From: Candidatus Altimarinota bacterium
Lineage (GTDB): Bacteria > Patescibacteriota > Gracilibacteria > BD1-5 > UBA2023
NCBI GenBank assembly: GCA_028713325.1
Contig: JAQTON010000004.1
Coordinates: forward strand, 26,922-90,921
Direction: 5' to 3'
Length of the DNA: 64,000 bases
Positions 40,275 to 50,511 of this stretch are shown piece by piece. Under the pieces are notes generated by a model. The model saw only the letters and a program-made list of their open reading frames with translations, was not told where the DNA came from and did no database searches. Position 1 is the first letter of the stretch. The number at the start of each line of letters is the position of its first letter. The translations under genes were made by a program, and so were the position numbers.

Positions 40275-40721
40275 ATGTATAATTTTTCAAATTCAAAAAG
40301 AGGGGAGACGTTGATTTCCATCATAGTCTGAGTCGTTATCCTCGCGATTGCCATAGGAGGAGTTGCTGTGATCCTCTTTCAGAACAGTGCCATCGAGGAA
40401 GATTATGCTAAAAATAACACCGTAGCCATACTTCAATCCAATGCGGAGAATATTGTGAGAAAGATAGACACGAGCAGTCTTGCCGAGAAGGATATATTTT
40501 TCCTCTCCAAAGACCCCCTGACAAAAACATTCCAGATATTTACCGGAACCCTGAATGAAGGATATAAGTATATCAACAAAAACGGCAATCAGGTTACCAA
40601 TACCGGTTCCTATGCGGGAACCATCTATTCTCGTATATTTTCGGTAGAGCGATGAGACAGTTCATTCGGGAAACCGAGACAGGTGATAAAAGGAGGAATC
40701 AAAGAATTGATACGAAAATAA
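40275..40721 (+). CDS. Divergent pilin-like protein
   Basis: 148 residues, with TGA as Gly inside the membrane helix (IIVGVVILAIAIGG) and near the end (SVERGDSS). A short basic leader SNSKRG precedes ETLISIIVGVVIL, a class III-like site with Glu in place of the usual Phe at +1. The body contains TFQIFTGTLNEGYKYI. It ends just before a strong palindromic terminator. It is probably a minor pilin made together with the divergent pair; the intergenic gap of 63 bases must hold both promoters. Confidence 0.7.
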
Positions 40722-40731
40722 AAAGATTCCA

Positions 40732-40765
40732 GATAAAAACCCCGTTTGCAAACGGGGTTTTTATC
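40732..40765. terminator. Bidirectional terminator
   Basis: A perfect palindrome, half site GATAAAAACCCCGTTTG, with A and T runs. It ends the pilin-like gene (+) and serves the minus-strand gene that stops at 40797. Confidence 0.85.
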
Positions 40766-40796
40766 TTCGGATTTGACGGGGTACCCCTTGAGGGTA

Positions 40797-41075
40797 TTAT
40801 TTTGCTTCGCTTGGGGTTGTCGGTGCTTTTTGAAGACACTCAACGTTGATGAGATCCGCTTTTTTATCTCCGGCATATACATTGAACGGTTTGCATTCCT
40901 TGTTCGTTGCTTGTTCGATGAGTTTATTTACCGTATCATTCTGTCCGGCTATATAGGCATTCTGCATAACATTCATCTTGAAGTTCCCATACATATTCCA
41001 AGAGATGTAGAGAAACGAGAATACAACCCAGAGAGTCAAAAGTGTCGCTTTCCAATTGATTTTAGAAAAATTCAT
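40797..41075 (-). CDS. Small membrane-anchored protein
   Basis: 92 residues from the ATG at 41075. One membrane segment (ATLLTLWVVFSFLYISWNMY) near the N-terminus and an extracytoplasmic part with two Cys (NKECKPFNVYAG, VECLQKA) that could form a disulfide. No family recognised. It lies 68 bases after the second S74 gene on the same strand. It might anchor or assist the fibre protein; this is positional inference only. Confidence 0.6.
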   Translation of the reverse strand: MNFSKINWKATLLTLWVVFSFLYISWNMYGNFKMNVMQNAYIAGQNDTVNKLIEQATNKECKPFNVYAGDKKADLINVECLQKAPTTPSEAK

Positions 41076-41142
41076 AAAAAGAAAAATGAAGTAATAAATA
41101 GGTACTTTCCAAGTATAGAGAAATTTAGAAGAATGCAAGTTT

Positions 41143-43512
41143 TTATTTGCACATCTCAACACTCGGGTGATCGAGACAGATGAGAGATTTGAGTTCATTA
41201 TTCTCTTTTTTCAGCTCTTGAACTTCCGAATCCTTTTGAAATTTCAGTTCTTTAATAGCCTTTATAGTGTAAATTTGCAGATTTGATAAATCGGTATCGA
41301 GATATTTTTTATCTCAAAATGGTTTTTCTCCTACCATTTCTGGGAATACTTCTCTCAGTTCCTGGGCGATAAATCATCTGAATTTTTTATCTTTTGTTGC
41401 TGTATCGTATCCAGTGATATTAAAGTATGTGTCATTATAATTGTATTCTACCGGTCGAAGTTTCAGTATCTTTTCGAGACTTCCGTCGGTAATATCTGCG
41501 ATATTTTCTTTGAGTCTTCTATCAGAATAATTTGTAAATGCCGTATATCCATTCGCTGCTGGTTGCCCGTTGACGGTGAGCTTATATCATGGACTCGCTG
41601 TCCCGATACCGACATTACCCGAAGCATTTATACGCATACGTTCCGTGGCAAGACTGGAGGAATTCCATCCGGTTGAGAAAATCAACTGGCCCTGATCATA
41701 TCCACCAGCACCTTCAACGTGGATAGAGGCACCGTTATTGTACCCACCCGCTGCAGTATTGAGAACTATTTTTGCAATTTTTGTTGAATTCACCGTAGCT
41801 GCATTTCCAGACCAATTATTTCAAATAATAATACCCGGAACGTATTGCCAATCAAGAGGATTCTTTGTGGCACCATTATTATCATCGGAGGTCGTTACAT
41901 ATATAGGTATGGTCGTTTGCGGGTTTGCATCTACATGTAGTCTCCCTGCCGGGTTTGGCGTCCCGATCCCGACATTACCATTGGTTCCGCTAATCCTCAT
42001 TCGTTCATAATTACCATTCGTAAAAAAGGCAATAGGTGAACTTGTCCCTGCGTATATATTAAGAGCACTGTTACCACCATAGTATCCAGGACTATTACTG
42101 TTATTTGACCAGATATAATTCGCAGTACCTGATGCCAAAATAGCAATCTGTGCAATGTTATTGGCTGCTGTATTTGTGTTTTCTATCCGGACCATCTCTC
42201 CAGCTCCGACAACATGTAATTTTGTTCCTGGACTCGTCGTCCCGATTCCGACATTCCCGGCACTGGTAATACTCATCTTTGTTAGGGATGGGGTGGTAGC
42301 ATTATCGGCAGATATTCGAAGATCGAGATTACCCCAGGCCTCATAATTTGTAACTATACTCCAATTTTTTGCACTTGCATGAGATTGTGGCTGATATAAA
42401 CTAAGTGACGAACCATTATCGGCAGATATTTTTATTCCGTCGTATCCAATAGCAGAATTTATATATAGTTTTGCACTCGGACTCGTCGTCCCGATTCCCA
42501 CATTTCCATCTCCTCTTACGCGAAATAAAGAATTGGTGTTTGTGGCATCATTCACTGTAAAGGCAGTATCGCTTGAATTCGTTCCAGCACGAATCATTGG
42601 ACCATATGCCTGACTGGAAGTCAGACTTGATTGGAATATGGCAGTGTACGCATTCGCAGTACCGCTTACTTCCAGTCTCGCTCCCGGACTCGCCGTCCCG
42701 ATTCCCACATTCCCTCCGCTTCCGAACACGACTCGATTGCTTCCGTTCCAGAAGCGGAGTTCTTCGGAAGTTTCATCGTGGTAGATTCCCCAGAGAGGCT
42801 TAACTCAGGATTGGATATCGAGTTCTGCATTCGTTCCAGTAACTGTTTTGAGATGGAGGAGTTTATTGGGAGTAGGGGTTCAGATTCCGACGTTACCAGA
42901 GGAATTAACGTAAAAAGAATTTGCAGGAGCTGATCCATTAATGGTAGCGACGAGTCCATTTCCTCACTGAACAAAGAAATTTCATGCTCCAGAAAGGATG
43001 TTGCTAATATTTCCATTGTTTATGGCATTTGAAAGTACCAGAGAACCATCAGCTTGATTTTGATAAAAACTCATCGATCTTGTCGTAGCGTCTTTATAGA
43101 AAGTCATCTGAGTAAAATCAGATCCCTCAAGTGTGAGTTGTCATCTGCTGGAAATATTTGTACCCTTAAGATGAAGATAAGCACTTGGGATTGCCGTCCC
43201 GATTCCCACATTCCCCGTTCCGCTATAGAAAGCATCCGATCAGGATTGGCTCCAAGCAGAAATACCCGAGTAGTCGATATACTGGGGTTTGATTTTTCCG
43301 TTCTTTGTTCCGTCTCCCGTTCCCCAGAAGAGTTCCGCGAGAAGAGACCCGATGCTTCCCTTGGGATTGGCAACTCCCGTCGGGAGGGCGGGATCGGTCG
43401 CTTGGATGCTATTCACCGCTTGCTGGAGAGTGAAAGCTGCCATAACGGATGATATTGGAAGTATCATCATAGCGAGTAAGACGGAGATGACGATTTTTTT
43501 GAGTGTGTTCAT
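41143..43512 (-). CDS. Secreted fibre-like protein with S74 chaperone domain (2)
   Basis: 789 residues, with at least eight TGA codons as Gly. Signal peptide IVISVLLAMMILPISSVMA. The body repeats GNVGIGTxSP many times and shares blocks with the first S74 protein, including LWGIYHDETSEELRFWNG. C-terminus: YSDRRLKENIADITDG, FRGFIAQELREVFPEM, a coil, and LICLDHPSVEMCK, almost the same tail as protein 1. Likely an exported trimeric fibre that matures by S74 self-cleavage. It is encoded together with an exported protein just upstream. Confidence 0.83.
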
Positions 43513-43521
43513 AGAGTGAAA

Positions 43522-44208
43522 CTATTTTATGATATAAAAAATCACTTCTTGTCCTTCTTTTTTCGCGAGCCCTTTCCCTTGTATATCGGCGGGATTATTC
43601 GGGAGATTCATAAGGATGAGACTGTTGTTATTCACGAAGAACGGATCATTTCCAGATGTGAGCGATTGACTGTTTTGAGCGAGCGTCACTATCTCGAAGC
43701 TCAGTCCCTCGAAGTTCTGAAACCCGAGATGTTCGCTATACGCCCACCCATGGAGTTTCTTATCGGACTCACAATAGTAGACGAAGTTATTTGCATCAGA
43801 ATCGAACCTGATAAAGCCAGCCGTATCGCTCTGAGCATATCCTCCGAACTTGTACCCGTATCCTGTTCCACACATATCGGTGGAGGAGACGATATGGACA
43901 TTTTGAGTCGTATCGGACGTATTCCAATCGAGCGTAAAGAATCCAAACTGCGTATCGTAGTAGTATCCTCGGAGGTAATTTCCTATCGTGTCACCGTCAT
44001 TATTCTTATTCCAGTACGATGTTGTCCCGGTCAATGCCCCACCGGTCGAGAACCAAATCTGATTATTGTTTGATCCGGAAGAAGCGGCAGATTGCGGAGA
44101 AAAATTCGTACTGACTCTATCGAGCGCAAAAGCCACACACATTCCGCCAAAAAAGAATATTCAGATGCTTAAAAATATTTTGTGTGCATGTAAAGAAAAA
44201 CGCTTCAT
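43522..44208 (-). CDS. Exported hypothetical protein
   Basis: 228 residues from the ATG at 44208, with one TGA as Gly inside the signal peptide (FLSIGIFFFGGMCVAFA). Mature part is Asn/Ser/Gly-rich, with NNNQIWFSTGGALTG, VSSTDMCGTGYGYKFGG and YYCESDKKLHGWAYSE. The region around HLGFQNFEG resembles carbohydrate-contacting surface domains only in composition. The gene is 9 bases upstream of the second S74 gene, so both are on one transcript. Confidence 0.65.
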
Positions 44209-44340
44209 AAAAGGTGTTATTTTTATGAATAATAGGGGTATTGTATTGTATTTTTTCCCTGGGTCAAATTTCATATTGATAAAATGGGGTTCTCGGATAT
44301 ACTTGAGATATATTTTAACTATTTTAATTCATCGGATAGT

Positions 44341-45117
44341 ATGAAAAATACCCGTGTTTCCGTGCCTCAACGCTTTCAAGCGAAGAATGCATTCACTCTC
44401 ATAGAATTGATCGTGGTGATGTCCATACTCTCCATACTCTCTCTCATAGGATACGTGTCATATTCCGATAATATCGTCGATGCACGAGATTCGCAGAGAA
44501 TCAATAATCTCGAGAAACTTCAGATCGACCTCAAGAGTCACAAACAAAAAGAAGGATCGTATCCACTCCCCATAAGTCCCATAAACATCACAAATTCAGG
44601 AACGGTTATATATCAAGGAACTCTCACAGACTCTATCGTGTCAAATGTTCTCGGAAATGTTCCAAAAGATCCAAGAACGAGGAATTGGTATTGGTACGGT
44701 GCCACCGTTAATCGGCAACAATTTCAAATCTCGCTCACCACAGAGAACAATGGTTCTCCAAAAGCAGTCGTAAAAGGGGATTATAAAAGCATTACAAAAA
44801 GTCTTTTTCCAACCCTGTTACTTGCCGTAACAGGAGCTGCCTCATTTCCTGCAGCCGAAAATACCGGTAAATTTATCCTCAATGGAGGAGATTATAATAT
44901 CCCCTACGATATGGAGGGGGATCTGGTATCATACACCGGGGCATTGACTCTCACCGAGATGATGAATTCGGATTCCTGAATAACCGTAGAAGCATGAGGA
45001 AATTATTTCTCTTGTGCAGAGGCATATGAAGCGGGACGAAGCATGGGTTCCGGAACCTACCAGATAGTGAATGACAGCGGAGCTCTCGTCGATACGGCAT
45101 GTCCTATGGATTATTAA
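44341..45117 (+). CDS. Type IV pilin-like protein
   Basis: 258 residues, joined across two TGA codons (DSGITVEAGGNYF). Leader VPQRFQAKNA precedes FTLIELIVVMSILSIL; Ala stands at the -1 position that is usually Gly, a substitution prepilin peptidases can accept. The helix continues DARDSQRINNLEKLQ, as in the pilins at 6274 and 55542. A C-terminal Cys pair (YFSCAEAYEAG, TACPMDY) may form the D-loop disulfide. It is followed 12 bases later by a cyclic-nucleotide-binding protein. Confidence 0.83.
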
Positions 45118-45129
45118 CCTTTAAGTATT

Positions 45130-45594
45130 ATGAAACTCAATCTCAGTGCTCTTAAAAAGATGAATATATGAAGAGACAATCCTTACGTACCTATTCTTCA
45201 AAAACTTTCGCTATTTGAGGGGGTGGATTCTTTTTTGATAGATTCCTTGATTTCACAATGTCCCATGCAAAGTTTTGATAGAGGCGATATGATTCTTTCA
45301 GAATGAGATGAATCCAACGGTAAGGCATATGTTATAATTTCCGGAGAAGTTGATATCTTTATGGGATGAAAAAAAATATCGAGCCTTAGGGAAGGAACCA
45401 TATTTGGTGAATATGCTCTTATATGTGGTGACAAACGCAGTGCCACGGTTCGAGTCGCTTCTCCATTGCAGTGCATTATATTTGATGAATCGGACATTAT
45501 GAGAATTTCTGATGAAACGAATAAATTGGGTGATATACTTACACAGAGAATTACCGAGAACATCGAGGCACAAAGAGGAATATTTATAGGATAA
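45130..45594 (+). CDS. Cyclic-nucleotide-binding-domain protein
   Basis: 154 residues with three TGA codons as Gly (MNIGRDNP, LSEGDESNG, FMGGKKISSL). A single CRP/PKA-type cNMP domain: LFEGVDSFLIDSL, VIISGEVDIF, GTIFGEYALICGDKRSATVRV, which is the phosphate-binding cassette with GEYAL and RSATV. No DNA-binding or output domain, so it probably acts by protein contact. The neighbouring pilin gene suggests a pilus link. A second cNMP protein with a GAF-like domain lies next to pilT at 53144. Confidence 0.82.
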
Positions 45595-45600
45595 TAAAAA

Positions 45601-45631
45601 AACTTCAATGGCTAGCCATTGAAGTTTTTTT
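45601..45631. terminator. Bidirectional terminator
   Basis: AACTTCAATGGCTAGCCATTGAAGTT, a perfect palindrome split here as AACTTCAATGGC and GCCATTGAAGTT, followed by T7. It lies between the cNMP gene (+) and groEL (-). Confidence 0.85.
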
Positions 45632-45640
45632 AAAATTATT

Positions 45641-47278
45641 TTAATACATTCCCATACCTCCCATTCCGGCTCCGCTCATATCGGGAGTATTGGACTCCTT
45701 TTTCGGAGCTGGAGCGATAAGTGCCTCGGTTGTTAGGAACATCCCCGCGATGGAGATGGCATTTTCGAGAGCGGCACGAGCCACTTTCTTCGGATCGATA
45801 ATACCCGCCTTGATCATATCAACAAATACATCATTCGCTGCGTCGTATCCGTAATTCACATCACTATTCTTACGAATCGTATCCACGATGATGGCTCCTT
45901 CTTTTCCGGCATTCTCGGCGATCTGTTTGACTGGATAGGAAAGTGCCCGAGCCACGATATGGGCTCCGACTTCCTGGTCTTTGTTCGCAAGTTTTATGCC
46001 TTCAAGTGCGAGAGAAGCCTTGAGGAGTGCGACTCCACCACCTGCGACGATTCCTTCGTCCACTGCGGCCTTGGTTGCATTGAGTGCATCTTCGATGCGG
46101 AGTTTCTTTTCCTTCATCTCGACTTCCGATGCCGCTCCGACCTTGATGACCGCGATTCCTCCGGCGAGCTTCGCGAGTCGCTCCGCGAGTTTCTCTCGGT
46201 CGTACTCGGATTTGGTATTCTCGATCTGGGATCGGATCTCGTTCACGCGAGCGTTAATGCGGGATTTGTCTCCCGTTCCACCGATAATGGTCGTATTGTC
46301 TTTCTTGGCAATCACCGTTTTGGCATGTCCGAGGTGCTCCATGGATGCATGTTCGAGCTTGAACCCGAGCTCGTCGGTGATGACGGTCGCTCCGGTCAAA
46401 ATAGCGATATCCTTAAGAATCTCTTTCTTGCGGTCTCCGAATCCCGGAGCCTTGATAGCGAGGACATTGAATGCTCATTTAAGTTTGTTGAGAATTATTC
46501 CCGCAAGTGCATCTCCCTCGACATCCTCGGCGATAATCACGAGATCTCGTTTTCCGCTTCCGGCAAGTTGTTCGAACACAGGGATGAGATCTTTGAGCGA
46601 AGTGATTTTCTTGTCGGTTACGAGAATATAGGTATCGGACATTCGTGATTCCATCTTCTCGGCATCGCTCACCATATACGGTGAAACATACCCGGTATCG
46701 AACTTCATCCCTTCGGTGAGTTCCACTTCGAGCCCGAAAGTCTGCCCTTCCTCGACCGTGATAACCCCGTCATTTCCGACCTTGGACATCGCCATGGAGA
46801 TAATCTCCCCGACTTCGCTATCCTGAGCGGAGATAGTCGCAATCTGCGTGATTTCTTCCCCGGTTGATATTTTCTTGGAATTTTTCGTCAGCTCTGCTTC
46901 AATCAAATCACCAGCCATCTTCATCCCGTTCTTGAGCTCGATCGCGTTGATTCCCGAACGAATTTCGCGAAGTCCTTCCTTGACCATAGCATAGGTCAGA
47001 AGGGTAGCGGTCGTGGTTCCGTCCCCGGCAGCATCATTCGTCTTACTCGCAGCTTCCTTGATGAGTTCCGCTCCCATATTCTCGATCGGGTCGGCAAGCT
47101 CGATTTCCTTCGCGATGGTGACTCCGTCGTTTGTCACCTGTGGAGCTCCGTACGATTTCGCGAATATGACATTGCGTCCCTTGGGACCGATAGTCGCCAT
47201 TACGATTTTTGCGACTTTCTCCATCCCGGAGAACATCTGGAGACGAGCTTCGTCCCCGAAGAGAATTGTTTTTGACAT
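45641..47278 (-). CDS. groEL: Chaperonin GroEL
   Basis: 545 residues, full length, when one TGA (46475-46477) is read as Gly in [20 protein letters not shown]. That Gly is invariant in GroEL, which makes this the clearest proof of recoding in the window. Other signatures: [25 protein letters not shown] and [18 protein letters not shown]. The tail ends in GMGGMGMY rather than a long GGM repeat. It forms the folding chamber with GroES, encoded 25 bases upstream. Confidence 0.97.
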
Positions 47279-47303
47279 AAGAAGTGAATTTAGAAATTAA
47301 TTA

Positions 47304-47597
47304 TTATTTAATAACTTTCGCCAAAATATACTCGTATCCGACGATTTTGTATTTCAGTTTGTTGACTTCGACTTCGTCCCCGGAGTACTGTCCGGAGATG
47401 ACCTGGTCTCCGACTTTCAGATCAATCGTTACGGTATTTCCATCCTTGTCCTTCTTTCCGGGACCTATCGCCACGACCTCATAGATATGGGGTCGTTCTT
47501 TGTTCGCGTTTTCCGGGAGGTAGATACCACTCTTGGTAACCATCTCGGCTTCCACTCCGCGGAGAAGTACGCGATCGGATAACGGTTGTATCTGCAT
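47304..47597 (-). CDS. groES: Co-chaperonin GroES
   Basis: 97 residues, usual length, with no UGA codon. Family motifs: IQPLSDRVLLRGVEAE, the mobile loop TKSGIYLPENANKERP, and VAIGPGKKDKDG. Caps the GroEL ring. First gene of the groES-groEL operon, with a CIRCE-like operator immediately upstream. Confidence 0.96.
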   Translation of the reverse strand: MQIQPLSDRVLLRGVEAEMVTKSGIYLPENANKERPHIYEVVAIGPGKKDKDGNTVTIDLKVGDQVISGQYSGDEVEVNKLKYKIVGYEYILAKVIK

Positions 47598-47615
47598 AAG
47601 TATTGAAATTAAGAA

Positions 47616-47642
47616 TTAGCAGGCTAATTATACGAGTGCTAT
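47616..47642. promoter_or_regulatory. CIRCE-like operator (HrcA site)
   Basis: TTAGCAGGC, 9-base spacer TAATTATAC, GAGTGCTAT. Compared with the consensus TTAGCACTC-N9-GAGTGCTAA there are 15 matches of 18. It lies 18 bases before the groES start codon, the usual place, and implies HrcA control. No hrcA gene is in the window. Confidence 0.8.
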
Positions 47643-47735
47643 AGAGAAGTCAAATTTTTGTTTTGAAAATTTATTTGACAAAAAGATATTTCTGATAAGT
47701 ATACAAGATATCTTTATCTGTAAACTCTCCCGCAT

Positions 47736-48050
47736 ATGAATACAGAAAATACCAAAAATTCAGAAGATCTCTCAACACAAAGTGAAGTTCTCGTTCGGTT
47801 TTTCTCCCCAAAAACCGTTGAGGAACAATTTTTGCTTGAAAAATTCAGTGAAAGTATGATAAAAGAAGTGAAGGAATTTATACCATTTTTCACTCAAGAC
47901 GACGCACAAGATACGCTTTCTTGCACGAGTCCGAAAAACTGTCTATATATTGTTGCCGGTATTATCCACCGTATTCAATGAGAGCAATCGACTGCGTATA
48001 GTAGAAAGAAAATTTCTTGAAAAGTAGATAAACTGTTATCGGAAAGATAA
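47736..48050 (+). CDS. Hypothetical protein
   Basis: 104 residues with two TGA codons as Gly (HRIQGEQST, KKISGKVDK). The sequence is charged and helical, with two Cys (LSCTSPKNCLYIV). No family recognised. Upstream, TTGACA at 47675-47680 with a loose TATACA 19 bases later could be the promoter, and it is divergent from the groES operator. The gene converges on the methyltransferase gene, ending 4 bases from it. Confidence 0.55.
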
Positions 48051-48054
48051 AACT

Positions 48055-49431
48055 CTATCTCCTCAGCCATTCCCTCGGAAATGTATTAGTGAAACAACCA
48101 TTTTTATTTACCGATTCGAGTCCGATATCGAGACCATTGTATTGAAGTACAAAATACCCTTCTCAAAAACTATCTCCGATTTCTTTTCCTCGGAGATAGT
48201 CGTCCAATTCTTTTTCGCTCCGGATTTCATATATCGGAGTTTTTTTGAGCTCGAAATCCCGTCCGATCCGGGTATCGGGAGTGAACACTCCTTCCTCGAT
48301 TCGCCCGATTTTTTGACCAAGTCTTATAGGGAATACTGTTTGTAAAAGTGCTTTTGCTTCCGTGTTTTTTCGAATCGCGAGAATGTCCCGTTTGAATTCA
48401 AAAAGGTGATAATCCGACAGATCGAGTCCGACCGTTTCCGTGAATTTGGAGAGAATTCTCTCATGGTCTTTGGTGAGGGGAATAAGCTCTTCGTTAAGTT
48501 TGATGGTACGAGGTTTTTTCTCCGAATCAATCTCGGCTATCTCTTTATTCTTTCGGATCTTGCACACGAAAAAACCTCCGGAAGCTTCTTCGTGGGGCCA
48601 GAATCGTTTCTCAAAAAGCACTTCGAAACTATCGGGATAGCGGGATTGAATTGCATTCACCACTCCTTCGTTTTCGATCTTATTGAGCGTGCAGGTGGAA
48701 TAGAGGAGTTCTCCATCGGTTTTGAGGGAGCGAAAAGCCGCATCGAGAAGCTTAGTTTGGAGTCGGGCTATTGTGTGGATATTTTTGAGATTCCAGTACT
48801 TGACCGTCTGAGATTCCTTGAACCCTATCCCTTCTCCTGAGCATGGTGCATCGAGAAGAATGCGATCAAAAGTCTCCGGTAGATTGCTGTAAAATCCTCC
48901 GTCGTAATTCGTAATTATAATTCTATTGTTTCCGAGTCGCTCGGTATTGGATACGAGTTGTGCCATACGGTCGCGAGTCGGTTCGTTGGCGACGATAATG
49001 GAGTTCGGGAAGTGTTCACTGAGTTGAGTAGTTTTGCCACCTGGACTTGCTGCCATATCGAGAATCAGATACTGAGTATCTTCGATTTTTCCATCGGTCA
49101 AATAATGAACGCTCATACTCGCTGACAGCTCCTGAATATAGAAATACCCGAGCAAATGTTCGAGTGTGTGTCCGAGCGGAAGTTTGATTTCTGTTCGATC
49201 AATCCGAAACACGGTCGAATTATTGGTCGGAGTTAGGGTCCAATTATTTCGCTCCGCTCGTGTCTTGAAATCCCCAACGCTGATGCGAGCGGTATTGACT
49301 CGAATAGTCTTCGGAAGCGGTTTGGTGAGGGATTCGAGGAATTTCTCCAATTCTTCGGGCTTGTCTGCAAAGAAGTTCTCTTGGAAATATTCCACGAAGC
49401 GTGGGTTGATGTCGGACTGGTGTTTTTTCAT
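48055..49431 (-). CDS. NOL1/NOP2/Sun-family rRNA cytosine-C5 methyltransferase (RsmF-like)
   Basis: 458 residues, with TGA as Gly at 48163 adding the last 35 residues (SFGEGYFVLQYNG). SAM-binding motif LDMAASPGGKTTQLSE, catalytic motifs DAPCSGEG and STCTL with the two Cys of the family. The C-terminal region matches the RsmF-type RNA-binding (PUA-like) extension (IRLGQKIGRIEEGVF, GNEIGDSF-like KEIGDSF), rather than RsmB, which carries an N-terminal NusB domain. It would methylate 16S rRNA. Ends in TAG. Confidence 0.88.
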
Positions 49432-49462
49432 GATGAATAATTTTTGGAATTTTAAATAAACT

Positions 49463-49490
49463 TGTCATTCCCGTGAAGACGGGAATGACA
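49463..49490. repeat. 28-bp palindrome related to P1 ends (copy F)
   Basis: TGTCATTCCCGT, GAAG, ACGGGAATGACA: a perfect 12-bp stem whose end is the same TGTCATTCC as the P1 arms. Between rsmF-like and terC. Confidence 0.6.
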
Positions 49491-49560
49491 TTATTTTTTC
49501 TCTTGCAACTTTCCACTTCCTCACTATACTCACATCCATCCTATTTTGCAACCTTTTTTT

Positions 49561-50475
49561 ATGGAACTTTTCTATTCTCAACTTCTTGATCTCTTTACTG
49601 CAGCGGGGGCGGTAGTGCTTCTCAATATCATCCTCATCGACATCGTGATGAGTGGAGACAATGCTATCCTCATCGGGATGGCGACTCGTAAGCTCCAAGG
49701 GAAGGAGCGGAAACAGGCGATATTTTTCGGAATCGCTCTCGCTACCGTACTCCGAATCGTTCTCGCGTTCTTTGCGGTATTTCTCCTCTCGCTCGTGGGG
49801 GTGAAGTTCGCGGGGGGACTCCTCCTTCTCTATGTCGTGTGGAAATTCTACCGGGAACTCCGTATGTCGAACTCGGAAGAACATCATATCGATGCAAAAA
49901 AAGCGGGACTTATGGCGGCCATCTGGACGATTATCATAGCGGATTTCTCCATGAGTCTCGATAATGTCCTCGCGGTTGCCGGAGCGGCCCATGAGAATGT
50001 CGCCGCACTTGGAATCGGACTCGTATTTTCCATTGCTCTTATGGCATTCGCATCGAATCTCATAGCCAAATATTTGGATGCATACCCGCAGATCCAGTGG
50101 GTGGGACTCTTTGTCATCCTCTTCGTTGCGGTGGAGATGATTCTCTCCGGAACCCATGAGATCGATACGAAATTCCTTCACTTCAATATTCTCCCGTTTG
50201 TCCTCTTTGTGCTCGGTGGACTCTTCGTAGTGCTCCATGCAAAGTATATCCGTCCCGCGGACGAGAAGAAACTCGCTCTGTATCTCCAGAATCATACGCT
50301 TTCCATTCTATCGGTCGGTATTGCTCTGCTTTTCGGCGTGCTCTTTTTCGGGGACAGTATCGCGATTTTTGTTCGCTCGCATCTTCCAGTATTTTACAGC
50401 ATCCTGTTTATTCTGTTTTTCGGTCTTTTGGAGGTAGTATCACTCGTTAAACTTCGACGGAAAAATAAAACATAA
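49561..50475 (+). CDS. TerC/Alx-family membrane protein
   Basis: 304 residues, about eight or nine membrane segments, with no UGA codon. TerC signature MSGDNAILIGMAT near residue 31 and the second conserved pair DFSMSLDNVLAVAGAA near residue 130; both carry Asp residues thought to bind metal. Related proteins (Alx, MeeF/MeeY in Bacillus) export manganese or metalate exoenzymes. The C-terminal FGDSIAIFVRSHLPVF is conserved too. It is transcribed alone, and a strong hairpin follows the stop. Confidence 0.88.
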   Translation: MELFYSQLLDLFTAAGAVVLLNIILIDIVMSGDNAILIGMATRKLQGKERKQAIFFGIALATVLRIVLAFFAVFLLSLVGVKFAGGLLLLYVVWKFYRELRMSNSEEHHIDAKKAGLMAAIWTIIIADFSMSLDNVLAVAGAAHENVAALGIGLVFSIALMAFASNLIAKYLDAYPQIQWVGLFVILFVAVEMILSGTHEIDTKFLHFNILPFVLFVLGGLFVVLHAKYIRPADEKKLALYLQNHTLSILSVGIALLFGVLFFGDSIAIFVRSHLPVFYSILFILFFGLLEVVSLVKLRRKNKT

Positions 50476-50479
50476 TTTA

Positions 50480-50511
50480 AAAAACCATCCGTTACACGGA
50501 TGGTTTTTTTG
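50480..50511. terminator. Bidirectional terminator
   Basis: AAAAAACCATCCGT and ACGGATGGTTTTTTT form the stem. It follows terC (+), and the TAA of the minus-strand ATPase gene lies in the loop. Confidence 0.85.

Noticed and set aside
35503..44208. Prophage, because S74 domains and GIGTTSP repeats are common in phage tail fibres
   Set aside because: No capsid, terminase, tail-tube, integrase or lysis genes are present, and both proteins have secretion signals.
45641..47278. groEL pseudogene split by a stop codon at 46475
   Set aside because: The stop is TGA at an invariant glycine, and the same recoding is needed in dozens of genes here.
49465..50295. 276-codon minus-strand frame opposite terC
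   Set aside because: Shadow of the TerC gene, highly charged and without motifs.
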